The position numbers and the translations under genes are program-made. Positions 1-8,811 of a stretch of 64,000 nt of DNA are shown in pieces; the first letter of the stretch is position 1; the number at the start of each line of letters is the position of its first letter. The stretch is from contig CAVULE010000003.1 in NCBI GenBank assembly GCA_963742315.1, positions 310,001 through 374,000 on the forward strand, read 5' to 3'. This DNA comes from AV69 sp963742315. Its GTDB lineage: Bacteria; Verrucomicrobiota; Verrucomicrobiia; Chthoniobacterales; UBA10450. The notes beneath the pieces are model-generated. The model made no database searches. It was not told where the DNA came from and was given only the letters and a program-made list of their open reading frames with translations.

Positions 1-13
1 GGGTCCGCTTATA

Positions 14-796
14 ATGAGGGCACGTTTCGGGCGATACGTTCTTTGCTGCTTGGCGGCGGCCGCCCTCGCGGCCACGGCATCGGCCCAGACACGCTACACC
101 ACGATCGTGATCGATCCCGGCCATGGCGGCTTTGATCCCGGTGGCATCCCCGGTCAGCGAGTGCCGGAGAAAATCATGACCCTGGATGTTTCTTTAAGAT
201 TGAAACCGCTTTTGGAAAAGGCCGGTTACCGGGTAGTCATGACGCGAGACACTGATGTGTTTGTTCCACTCGGCACGCGCGTCGCCATTGCCAATTCAAA
301 TCCCAACGCGGTTTTTGTTTGTATTCACTTCAACTCCGCCACTCGCAGCGGAGCTAACGGAATCGAGACATACTTCTATAGCACCGAAAGTGCGCCGCTC
401 GCTGCCAGTATTCATTCCGCCGTAGTTGGCGGTGCGCCTTCGGAAAATCGCGGAGTCCGGCGTCGCGGCTATTTTGTTTTGCGGAAAACAATTGTTCCGG
501 CCGTGCTGGTCGAATGCGGATTTCTCACTAATCCGACTGAGGCACAGTACGCCCAAAGCAGTGACTACCGCCAAAAACTCGCCCAGGAAATTGCCCGCGG
601 CATTCTCAACCGTCCCGCCCTCGCCGCCCGCACTTCTTACACCAATCAATCTTCACGCGTCGACGTCGGTTTGCAGCCTTTTCTCGATCAACGTTTCATG
701 CGCGAATCGGGCACAAAACATCGCCGCCACAAGACTTCCACCACGAAAAAATCCTCCAGCACGCAGAAAAAGAAAGTAAGCTCCGAGGAACAGTGA
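14..796 (+). CDS. N-acetylmuramoyl-L-alanine amidase (Amidase_3), secreted
   Basis: Zinc amidase that cuts the bond between N-acetylmuramic acid and the stem peptide in peptidoglycan, so it acts in the cell envelope. A signal peptide (residues 1-24, ending ASA-Q) precedes the Amidase_3 domain (about 30-200). The expected zinc and catalytic residues are visible: H37 in DPGHGG, E52, H105 in IHFN and E167 in VECGFLTN. The last 50 residues are Lys/Ser/Thr rich and may bind wall polymers. Its TGA overlaps the GTG of the next gene, which implies translational coupling. Start codon is 14 bases from the window edge, so the promoter is not seen. Confidence 0.9.
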   Translation: MRARFGRYVLCCLAAAALAATASAQTRYTTIVIDPGHGGFDPGGIPGQRVPEKIMTLDVSLRLKPLLEKAGYRVVMTRDTDVFVPLGTRVAIANSNPNAVFVCIHFNSATRSGANGIETYFYSTESAPLAASIHSAVVGGAPSENRGVRRRGYFVLRKTIVPAVLVECGFLTNPTEAQYAQSSDYRQKLAQEIARGILNRPALAARTSYTNQSSRVDVGLQPFLDQRFMRESGTKHRRHKTSTTKKSSSTQKKKVSSEEQ

Positions 797-2307
797 ACTC
801 GCCGGTCGTTACCTCGGCGCAAATGCGTGACGCAGAGAATGCCGCGTTTGTGCGTGGCGTTTCTGCCGAGGCCCTGATGAACCAGGCGGGGGCTGGGATC
901 GCACAGACAGTGCAGCAATTCTTTCCGCGTCCCGGGTACTGCTTGGTCTTTTCCGGCAAAGGAAATAACGGCGGCGATGCTCTCGTTGCCGCCGCGCAAT
1001 TGAAACGAGCCGGCTGGCATACCGAGGTTCACCTATCCTTCCCGGAATCGCAATGTAGCGATCTCCTGCGCAGAAAAATCACCGAGTTCCGGGATACTCC
1101 CCCGGTTGCGGCAGCTGTAGTGGCAGCCGTGTCGGCTGCAAATCCAAGCCGTGCACACACAATCATTCTCGACGGCCTGCTCGGCCTCGGATCGAAGCCC
1201 CCTTTGCGCGATCCCATCCTGGCAGCGTGCCGTGAGATGAATCGACTGCGCCAGGAACGCGGGGCATACGTTTTCGCGGTTGATCAGCCAACCGGCATGG
1301 ATGGTGATTCCGGGGAAACCGATCGCAATTGCGTCGTTGCTGATTTCACCGTCACGATTGCGGCGGCGAAGCGCGGCCTCCTTGCTGATAATGCCACTAA
1401 TTTTGTCGGGCGCCTCGAAGTCGTGCCGCTGTCCGATCTACCGCTCGAGCCGGCTGATGAAACCGTTGCCTGCGCCGCGTCGCTGCAAGGATTACTGCCG
1501 CGCCGGCCATTCGATGCCCACAAAAATCAATTCGGCCGAGTCGGAATTGTCGCGGGCTCGCGCGGTTTCGCGGGTGCAGCCACCATGTGCGCGTGGGGTG
1601 CCTTGCGGGCTGGCGCCGGGCTGGTCGAAGTCTTCGTTCCGGAAAATATTTACGAGATCGTCACCGCCGCCGCACCTTTCGAATCGATGGTCAAACCGGT
1701 GAAATCGTATCGCGATCTGATCGAGGAAAAGATCGATGTCTGGGGAATTGGACCCGGGCTCGGCAGAGACAATGCACCTGAAATTATCGAATTAATTCAG
1801 CGGGCGGAAAATCCGATGGTGGTTGATGCTGATGCCCTCAACATCGTCTCGACTAACGTTAGCATCCTTAAGAATTGCCGCGGTCCGCGTTTGCTTACCC
1901 CCCATCCCGGTGAAATGAAACGCCTTGCTGGTAATCAAAAAAATTCGCGCACCGAACTCGCCGAGAAATTTACCGGCGAGTTTCCGATAACGCTTTTATT
2001 GAAAGGAAGCCGCACCATCGTTGCGGAGAAGGGAAGGTTTATCAGTTACAACACCACTGGAAATCCCGGAATGGCCACGGGCGGCATGGGCGATGTTCTC
2101 ACCGGGGTGTGCTCTGCCTTACTCGCCCAAAATCTTTCGCCTTTCGACACTGCCCGCGTCGGGGCGTGGGCCTGTGGCCGCGCCGCCGAGATTTCAATAT
2201 TCAACCACGGTGAAAGTCAGCAGTCGCTCTTGCCTCGCGATGTGCTAACAAATCTTGGACGCGCCTTGGGCGAGTTGCAGGAGCGACTCCCAATATTGCC
2301 GGTATGA
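793..2307 (+). CDS. nnr: Bifunctional NAD(P)HX epimerase / ADP-dependent NAD(P)HX dehydratase
   Basis: Repairs hydrated NADH and NADPH. The N-terminal YjeF_N epimerase domain (about 1-210) contains KGNNGGDA at 56-63. The C-terminal ribokinase-like dehydratase (about 230-500) contains VDADALN near 340 and the TGNPGMATGGMGD phosphate-binding loop near 420. The length of 504 aa is normal for the fused enzyme. It starts with GTG overlapping the upstream amidase stop (GTGA), and its own TGA overlaps the next ATG (ATGA). The three genes therefore look like one operon, although their functions are not obviously linked. Confidence 0.92.
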   Translation: MNSPVVTSAQMRDAENAAFVRGVSAEALMNQAGAGIAQTVQQFFPRPGYCLVFSGKGNNGGDALVAAAQLKRAGWHTEVHLSFPESQCSDLLRRKITEFRDTPPVAAAVVAAVSAANPSRAHTIILDGLLGLGSKPPLRDPILAACREMNRLRQERGAYVFAVDQPTGMDGDSGETDRNCVVADFTVTIAAAKRGLLADNATNFVGRLEVVPLSDLPLEPADETVACAASLQGLLPRRPFDAHKNQFGRVGIVAGSRGFAGAATMCAWGALRAGAGLVEVFVPENIYEIVTAAAPFESMVKPVKSYRDLIEEKIDVWGIGPGLGRDNAPEIIELIQRAENPMVVDADALNIVSTNVSILKNCRGPRLLTPHPGEMKRLAGNQKNSRTELAEKFTGEFPITLLLKGSRTIVAEKGRFISYNTTGNPGMATGGMGDVLTGVCSALLAQNLSPFDTARVGAWACGRAAEISIFNHGESQQSLLPRDVLTNLGRALGELQERLPILPV

Positions 2308-3161
2308 CATTGATTTCCGATCCAACTGAGACGCGCGCCCCGCCGCCAAGCGAATCTACCGGAAGCAAGATAAAAAAAGCGCTCGGCCCAGTCGGCGTGA
2401 TCGGCGTCGTCATCTTGAAATTCATCGCCAAGATCAAGTTTATCCTACCAATTCTGCTCAAAACGGGCGGGTCCATGGTTCTGATGGTTGGCGTTTACGC
2501 GAGCATCTGGGGTTGGAAATGGGCGGTTGGGTTTGTCCTGCTTTTGCTCCTGCACGAGTGCGGACATTTGCTGGTCGCGAAGAAATTCGGTCTGGCCGTG
2601 AGCGCGCCGATGTTCATTCCCTTTATGGGCGCGTTCATTGCCCTTAAGGAGGCACCACGCAACGCCTGGATGGAAGCGTGCGTTGGAATTGGCGGGCCAA
2701 TCCTCGGTTCGCTGGCCGCGGCTGCGTGCCACGCACTCGGTCTCGCTCTTAATTATCCCCTTTTGATCGCGCTCGCCTGGACGGCCTACTTTCTCAATCT
2801 CTTCAATCTGACGCCGGTTGGGATGCTCGATGGAGGCCGCATCGTGACCGCACTCTCGCCCTGGCTTTGGTTGCCGGGATTCGCGGCTCTTGGCTGGCTG
2901 GCCTGGACGCATCCAAACTTCATTGTTTGGATCCTACTGTTTGCCTCGCTCCCGCGAATCTTCTCGCTCTTCCGTAAACGCACTGCGGAAGAACAACGTT
3001 ATTATGAAGTCGCGTGGCCGCAGCGCTGGGTGATGGCGGGAATGTATTTCGGTCTCATTGGCGCGCTCGTCCTCGGCATGCAGGTTTCCCATCTGCAATT
3101 GATGGAGCGCGTACACTCGGCACGCCAGAAATACGAGCAAACCTTCCCCCAAGCTGAGTAA
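2304..3161 (+). CDS. Site-2 protease family (M50) intramembrane zinc metalloprotease
   Basis: Polytopic membrane protein with the M50 signature HECGH at residues 84-88 inside a hydrophobic helix and the second metal-ligand motif NLTPVGMLDGGR at 169-179. Families of this type cut transmembrane anchors or process membrane proteins; the substrate here is unknown. Five or six hydrophobic segments are visible between residues 30 and 260. No PDZ or CBS domain is seen. The ATG overlaps the stop of the NAD(P)HX repair gene, so it is the third gene of the coupled operon. Confidence 0.85.
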   Translation: MTLISDPTETRAPPPSESTGSKIKKALGPVGVIGVVILKFIAKIKFILPILLKTGGSMVLMVGVYASIWGWKWAVGFVLLLLLHECGHLLVAKKFGLAVSAPMFIPFMGAFIALKEAPRNAWMEACVGIGGPILGSLAAAACHALGLALNYPLLIALAWTAYFLNLFNLTPVGMLDGGRIVTALSPWLWLPGFAALGWLAWTHPNFIVWILLFASLPRIFSLFRKRTAEEQRYYEVAWPQRWVMAGMYFGLIGALVLGMQVSHLQLMERVHSARQKYEQTFPQAE

Positions 3162-3196
3162 TGAGCTTCCGTGCGATATGTTAAAACTCGATTGCC

Positions 3197-3391
3197 TCAG
3201 CCGCCCTCTTTTGCCGGCTGCTGCGATTGGGATGCTTGCTTTTCAAGAATCAGGGTCTTGATGAAATTCTGGGCCGTCGTCAGATCGCCTTCTGTGGCCG
3301 AAAGGTAAAGACTCGTCGCTTTCACCCTGTCGCCCGCAGCTATGGCTTTTACGATCTCTTCGTGTTCTTCTGGTTTTAATTCTCGCTTCAT
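3197..3391 (-). CDS. Small conserved-looking hypothetical protein
   Basis: A 64-aa charged, mostly helical protein beginning MKRELKPEEHEE. The open frame extends 14 codons further upstream (to 3433), but those residues look non-coding, so the internal ATG is preferred. I do not recognise a family. It converges with the M50 protease gene, with 35 bases between the two stops. Confidence 0.5.
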   Translation of the reverse strand: MKRELKPEEHEEIVKAIAAGDRVKATSLYLSATEGDLTTAQNFIKTLILEKQASQSQQPAKEGG

Positions 3392-3433
3392 CTGTATTGA
3401 GGGACTGAGCCACTGATCAACACATTCGTCCAC

Positions 3434-3712
3434 CCGTTTAATCGTTTCCTTCGCTGATTCCCTTTGAATCGAGGGTCAAGCCCGTGAAATCTCCCGGGCC
3501 TCGCCGCTGAGGACAGCGGCCGCTACCACTGGGAAAAGATGCCAAAAACGGACATCGAATATCGAAGCTAGGTTCAGGTTATCGCTTATCGGGAAATCGA
3601 GTATCCAGTATCGACGACAGGGAGGCGATTAGGAATACGAATACGAGGAAATAGTTAGAGATCCTTCGACTTCGCTCAGGATGACAAGAAAGAAGGGGCA
3701 ATTGACAATCAA
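3434..3712. repeat. Intergenic region with dispersed repeat motifs
   Basis: About 280 bases without a gene. It contains the inverted motif GCCGCTGAGGACAGCGGC (near 3500) and ATCCTTCGACTTCGCTCAGG (3661-3680). A related inverted version of the second motif occurs near 37330-37365 in the gap before the cassette array. Confidence 0.5.
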
Positions 3713-5746
3713 TTAATGCACTTCGTTCTGGCAAAGCTTTTGAAACGCCGGATCGCTGCGCAAGGTGTCCCACGTTGGATCGAGCCTTAACAGCGCGGGC
3801 GTGAGTGGCGTGGCATAGAGGGAACTCTGATACGGGATTTGCAGGAGATGCGCGATAATTGAAATAGCGCGAGCGTTGTTCCCGAAGCTAGCGTCGATCA
3901 AGGCCAGGTTCTCTTCAGCGCCGGGCCGTCCCATCGCGTCGTTTTGCACTAGTGCGCTCACGCGCTCCGCTTCTTTATAGGCAGACTCCTTATCGCCGAG
4001 GATGGCATACGTCCTGGCCAGATGTAGCGCAGGGAAATCGTTGTCAGGTTGATTTTTGCAAAGCACTTCGAGAATATTGCGCGCTTGTTCGGCACTAGCT
4101 TTTGCTCCGGCGGTATCACCGGTCAGCATCAGGGAAGAAGCCAAAAACTCTTGGAAGGCGCCTAGTTCCAGCTCAGAGCCGAACTGGAACTGAGCGAAGC
4201 GTGTCTCGAGCAACTGAACAGCTCCGCGGTAATTCCGTTCGAAAATCAGTTGATCTACTTTCTGGGGCACCGCCTCGTAGGACGGAGTAAGTGCGTTCAC
4301 CTCTTCGAGACACTTTGCCGCCTGAGGGAGATTCCCTAGCGCCTGATAAATCCCCGCTTTCGATGCCAATAGGTCCAGGTCATTGGGCCGAATTTCCAGC
4401 GCACGATCATATAGTTTTAACGCATTATCGAATCGCCGAAGATCGTCGTAATTATCCGCAGTTTCTGTCAGCAATTCTACATTTCGCGGATCGAGCACAA
4501 GAGCCTGATCGTAATAGGCGACCGCCTGCTCCCAGTTTCCCTGGTGCCGCGCGATTTGGGCGAGGGCTGCCGGGATTTCGCTGTTGCCGGGCAACATTTT
4601 GCTGACGTGCAAAAAATTTGTCCTGGCCGCGTCGTAGTCGTGTAGCTCAGAATACTGGTACTGCGCTAACGCCAGCAATGTTTCAGGTGAATCCGGCTGC
4701 AGCTTCTGCGCAGTCTCGAGGGCGCGTTTGGCTGCTTCAGTCGAATCTCCAAAGGATGGATACAAACTCGAATGCGCACGCGAAAGGCTGCTCCATGCCA
4801 GCGCGAAGTTCGGATCAAGGTGGACCGCTCGTTTGTAAAAACTAATCGCTTTCTGGATAGGATAAACGGATCGAATGCTCTCACCTTCGGCCGCCAAACC
4901 CCGCAAATAAGCATCGTAGGCTTCGGGATTGCTGGTCGGTTTCGCGCCGAACGCCTGCTCCTCGTGACCGCTTAACTTTGCCTGCAACGCCTGTGCAATT
5001 GATTTCGCGATGTCACTTTCGACGCCAAAAATGTCAGTCAGCTTGCGATCATAAGTCTCAGCCCAAAGATGTGAATCGTGGTCCGCCCTGATTAGCTGCA
5101 CGTTCACCCGCACTTGCTCGCCAACCTTCTGGACACTGCCCTCCAGCACGTGGGCGACGCCGAGCTGCTTCGCGATTTGCGAGAGGTTGCCCGGCTTACT
5201 CTGATACTGCTGGGTCGAGGTGCGCGAAATGACTTTGAGGTCGGCAATTTTTGCCAGCCGCGTCATGATCTCATCCTGAATACCTGTTGCGAAGTAGGCA
5301 TTCGCCTTGTCGTCGCTCAGGTTTTCGAACGGTAGGACCGCAATCGATTTCTCGGACGATTCGGTTTGCCGCGCGCCGGCCCCAAGCGATGCCGTATAGC
5401 GCCCGAGAAAGAACAAACTCACCGAGATCGCTCCCGCTATGATGACAACATAAATCCATACCCGACGACCGCCCGATTTTCTCGGGAGCTCATCGGCGAA
5501 TTCTGTTCGCTTCAAGCCTTCCGGCGTCAATTCAAATGCCCAGGTCAGAATCAGTGCGATGGGAAAACCGGCGACGACGACCGCGACAAAGACCTTCATC
5601 ACCCAACCCGGCGCTTCGAAGGTCGGAAACAGGATTGAAGCGGCTTGAATTAACAACCACGCCACAACTGCGTAGGCGATCGCGACTTTGTAAACATTGC
5701 GTCGCTTCAGTTCAGCGAAGAAGTTGCGCGAATTCACGGCTTGCAC
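3713..5746 (-). CDS. Membrane-anchored FlgO-like / TPR repeat protein (paralogue 1)
   Basis: 677 aa. Hydrophobic helices at about 20-38, 49-70 and 96-115 anchor the protein. A FlgO-like domain begins at SIAVLPFENLSDD (about 134-146) and runs to about 255. TPR repeats fill the remainder to the C terminus. The family is common in Verrucomicrobiota and Acidobacteria, often next to or fused with class III adenylate cyclases or CadC-like regulators, so a sensory or scaffolding role is likely; no ligand can be named. The N terminus (FFAELKRRNVYKVA) is nearly identical to those of the paralogues downstream. Confidence 0.85.
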   Translation of the reverse strand: MQAVNSRNFFAELKRRNVYKVAIAYAVVAWLLIQAASILFPTFEAPGWVMKVFVAVVVAGFPIALILTWAFELTPEGLKRTEFADELPRKSGGRRVWIYVVIIAGAISVSLFFLGRYTASLGAGARQTESSEKSIAVLPFENLSDDKANAYFATGIQDEIMTRLAKIADLKVISRTSTQQYQSKPGNLSQIAKQLGVAHVLEGSVQKVGEQVRVNVQLIRADHDSHLWAETYDRKLTDIFGVESDIAKSIAQALQAKLSGHEEQAFGAKPTSNPEAYDAYLRGLAAEGESIRSVYPIQKAISFYKRAVHLDPNFALAWSSLSRAHSSLYPSFGDSTEAAKRALETAQKLQPDSPETLLALAQYQYSELHDYDAARTNFLHVSKMLPGNSEIPAALAQIARHQGNWEQAVAYYDQALVLDPRNVELLTETADNYDDLRRFDNALKLYDRALEIRPNDLDLLASKAGIYQALGNLPQAAKCLEEVNALTPSYEAVPQKVDQLIFERNYRGAVQLLETRFAQFQFGSELELGAFQEFLASSLMLTGDTAGAKASAEQARNILEVLCKNQPDNDFPALHLARTYAILGDKESAYKEAERVSALVQNDAMGRPGAEENLALIDASFGNNARAISIIAHLLQIPYQSSLYATPLTPALLRLDPTWDTLRSDPAFQKLCQNEVH

Positions 5747-5878
5747 TGACGCAGCTTTTTCCAGATTACTGCGGATAATATCAGATAGGCCCTTCCGACA
5801 CCGTTTCCAAAGTGGAAAAGCGGCAGCGCGCTTCTAGAGGCAAGCGCGATGTGCATTGGGTCGGCTCGATCGGGGGCG

Positions 5879-6788
5879 TCAGTTTGAGGAGACGGTTGCC
5901 GAAGCTTTTGCTGTGATCCATTTTGCGATCTCCGGTAATACGCGGGCTTTCAGCTCCGCTTTCAAACGGATCTCCTCGGCCGCCTTTGCGACCTCGCTTT
6001 TCGCGCCCGATGGCAAATTCTTTCCCCTTGGTCGTGACGACGCCGATCTTCACGCCGTCCGCCTCGCCGTAAATTGCGTCCAGCTCGCCCGCGCAAAACA
6101 CGACGAGGTAGCTTGACATCGGCGGCGTCTCCGCAAATCTCACTTCCTTTCCAGCGTCCGTTTTCTTCTCGCGCTCGACCGGCATATTCGAAACGGCGAT
6201 AAAATTTCCCGGGACGGTCGCGGTCAGCCGGAATTTCGCCCGGAACGAAGGCTCATCCCAGCACGGGAACATTCGCCGAGCATCCGTGGCTTCCATCTGG
6301 GTGCCGAGCATTAGCTTCTTCGCGCCAGTACCCTCTTCCTGGTAACGCGCGTAGTAAAGCCCCACTGGCGCTTCGTTAATCTTGCCCGCGAAATCGAGCG
6401 CAAGTTGATGCGTGCCGATCGCAATCTCCTTCGCGAAGCTCAGCCTCGCGGTTTGCTCTTTGGCGTCAAGCGCGACATCAGCGCCTTGCTCTATTTCGCC
6501 ATTCGCGCCGAGTAATTTCGCTGAGTCGATCGTGATCTCCTTCGCGTTCAGTGTGATGATTTTCATCGGCTTCCGAACGTCAACAGTCACTTTCTCTGAG
6601 CCGGTGAACGTGAGACTCTGGGTGTTCGGCTTGAGTCGAATGTCGTAACTCTGGGGCACGACATCTTTCGGGAGTTTGCCCGGGGTAGTCTCGAAATTGA
6701 AAGGCGCTTCCGCGTGAAGTGCCAGCGGCAGGAGCAGCGCTAAGATTGTTGCAACGAAGCAGAAACGTGTCGGCGGTTTTGTTCTCAT
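5879..6788 (-). pseudogene. M1 family aminopeptidase remnant with internal deletion
   Basis: Starts with a convincing signal peptide (ATG at 6788, MRTKPPTRFC...LALHAEA) and the N-terminal beta domain of an M1 aminopeptidase, including the substrate-loop sequence FPCWDEPSFRAKF. Homology is lost near residue 240. In a shifted frame the sequence continues as a typical helical M1 C-terminal tail (EIRLKAELKARVLPEI) and stops at 5879. The catalytic GAMEN and HExxH region is missing, so several hundred residues appear deleted. The protein cannot be an active peptidase. Confidence 0.75.
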
Positions 6789-6838
6789 TCTTTGTTCAGG
6801 GTTGGATTGTTGGCTGCAATCGAGTTCCCCTTCCGGCG

Positions 6839-7039
6839 TCAGCTCAAATGCCCCGCGATCACGAGGGCAATGGGAAAACCAATTACAATGAGCATTATCA
6901 CCAGCCGGATTGCCAAATTTGGAATCTCGAGGAACGGGAAGGCCTGCCTCGCGATCTGCATCAGCAGCCATGCGACGACCGCGACTTTGTAAACGTTGCG
7001 CCACTTCAGCTCTGCGAAGAACGAGGGCTTGTCGCTCAC
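6839..7039 (-). pseudogene. Truncated FlgO-like/TPR paralogue (N-terminal remnant)
   Basis: 66-aa open frame that matches only the N-terminal membrane region of the neighbouring TPR paralogues (FFAELKWRNVYKVAV...). It lacks four residues in the first helix and is frameshifted just before the conserved AFELTPEG segment, which reappears in another frame and then stops matching at about 6790, where the M1 remnant begins. Its GTG start overlaps the stop of the next upstream gene (GTGA), so it was once the third gene of that operon. Confidence 0.75.
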
Positions 7040-8811
7040 GGTTTCGTGACTGCGGTCGGCGGCACCTGCACTTTCAATTTCTGGCAGAGCGCAGCGAAGC
7101 GCGGGTCATCCCTGTAATTCATAATGAAGGGTGTGCCTAACAATTGCGTCAAACCGGGGTCGTGTTCGATATAAGCGCGTTCGAGCCACTGAAACATCTT
7201 GTCGGGTTCTTTGCGCAGACCGTAGACGGTGGCGATTTGGAAAGGGCCACCCACCGCATATTGGTCGATGAGTGTTTGCAAGGCAGCGTCAGCCGCGGCG
7301 TGATCACTCTGCGCCTGCTGCGCCAGAGCCAGTGCGTAATCCTGCCAGAATCCTTTCGGTTCCAGCTGCGCATTTTGCAGCGCGGCCGCGGCGTTCCCAC
7401 GTATTAGGTCGAGGGTCGTAAGATAGGCATGCAGTCGAGCGGCGGCCGGTTGAAGCTCGATCGCTTTGCGCAAAGCAGCCTCGGCTTCGTCATATCGGCC
7501 ACCGGCAATCAGGATGCGGGCGAGATTCAAATAGCGAGTCACGCCTAACGGATCGAGTGGCAGCGTCTGTCGCATTATGTTCTCCGCCTCCTCCAGGCGA
7601 CCTTGCACAGCGAACACAAAGCTCAAGGCGAATTTGGGTCCGGCGTCGGCCGGGGCCAGTTTCTCGGCCTTACGGAATTCGACTTCGGCTGCGGCGAAAT
7701 CGAGGTCGGGTGTCACCAATATGAAGCCGAGCGCTTCATGCGCAGCGGCGAGATCGGGCGCGAGCGACACGGCGGTTTGTGCTGCGTTCCTTGCCTTGGC
7801 GAAGCCTTCGTTGGCATCGGCGCCACCCACCAGCCAGGTGGCGGCAAGTTGTCGCCATGCGGCGGACAGCTGCGCATAGGCGAGCGCGTAGCGCGGATCG
7901 AGCCGGATGGCTTCGCCGTAAAACTCTATCGCTTTGCGTGTGCCCTCCTCGGTACTGAGACGGAAGTAGAACGTTCCCTGTTGCAACGCATTGTAGGCTG
8001 CCAGGTTGTCGTTAGACGGCGCAGCATCGGACTTTGCCGGCGCGCCCAGAAGTTTGATCTTGAGCTGCTCGGTCACCGCGGTGGCGATCTCGCTCTGGAC
8101 GGCAAAGACATCTTTCAAATCGCGGTCGTACGTCTCGGACCAAAGCGTGCGCCCATCGGCCGCATTGATCAGTTCGGCGACGATCCGCACTCGGTCGCCT
8201 TGTTTGCGCACGCTCCCTTCCAGGAGATTCGCCACCCCAAGCTTTTCGCCAATCGTCCGGCTGTCGTCCGATTTGCCTTTGAACAGAAAGGAAGAGCTGC
8301 GGCCGATAATCTTAAGTCCGGGAATCTTGGCCAGGACCGCGATCAATTCTTCCGAAAGGCCGTCGGAGAAATAATCGTTGCCCGGATCGCCGCTGGTATT
8401 GACCAGGGGCAGCACCGCGATCGACTTCGCCGGTACTTCAACTGATCCGCTCTGCTTGCTGGTCGCGGTGTAGCGCCCGAGAAAAAATAAGCCGATGGAA
8501 ATCGCGCCCCCGAGCGTGACAACGTAGATCCATGCGCGATTACGCGGTGCTTTTGTCGGCAATTCGTCCGCAAACTCCGTTCGCTTCAACCCTTCCGGCG
8601 TTAGCTCAAAGGCCCAGGCCAGGATCAGCGCAATCGGAAAACCGGCGGCGACGACCGCGACAAAGACCTTCATCACCCAACCCGGCGCTTCGAAAGTTGG
8701 AAATAAAATCGATGCTGCTTGAATCAACAGCCACGCCACCACGGCGTAGGCAACCGCAACTTTATAGACGTTGCGCCGCTTCAGTTCAGCGAAGAAATTG
8801 GCGATCTTCAT
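7036..8811 (-). CDS. Membrane-anchored FlgO-like / TPR repeat protein (paralogue 2)
   Basis: 591 aa with the family layout: FFAELKRRNVYKVAVAYAV near the N terminus, three hydrophobic helices before residue 115, a FlgO-like domain starting at SIAVLPLVNTSGD, then TPR repeats. Its ATG overlaps the TGA of paralogue 3 (ATGA), so the two are translated from one message. The role is probably sensory or as a scaffold, by family context only. Confidence 0.85.
   Translation of the reverse strand: MKIANFFAELKRRNVYKVAVAYAVVAWLLIQAASILFPTFEAPGWVMKVFVAVVAAGFPIALILAWAFELTPEGLKRTEFADELPTKAPRNRAWIYVVTLGGAISIGLFFLGRYTATSKQSGSVEVPAKSIAVLPLVNTSGDPGNDYFSDGLSEELIAVLAKIPGLKIIGRSSSFLFKGKSDDSRTIGEKLGVANLLEGSVRKQGDRVRIVAELINAADGRTLWSETYDRDLKDVFAVQSEIATAVTEQLKIKLLGAPAKSDAAPSNDNLAAYNALQQGTFYFRLSTEEGTRKAIEFYGEAIRLDPRYALAYAQLSAAWRQLAATWLVGGADANEGFAKARNAAQTAVSLAPDLAAAHEALGFILVTPDLDFAAAEVEFRKAEKLAPADAGPKFALSFVFAVQGRLEEAENIMRQTLPLDPLGVTRYLNLARILIAGGRYDEAEAALRKAIELQPAAARLHAYLTTLDLIRGNAAAALQNAQLEPKGFWQDYALALAQQAQSDHAAADAALQTLIDQYAVGGPFQIATVYGLRKEPDKMFQWLERAYIEHDPGLTQLLGTPFIMNYRDDPRFAALCQKLKVQVPPTAVTKP

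Noticed and set aside
7603..8445. Plus-strand ORF of 280 aa
   Set aside because: Antisense to TPR paralogue 2; composition typical of a shadow frame.
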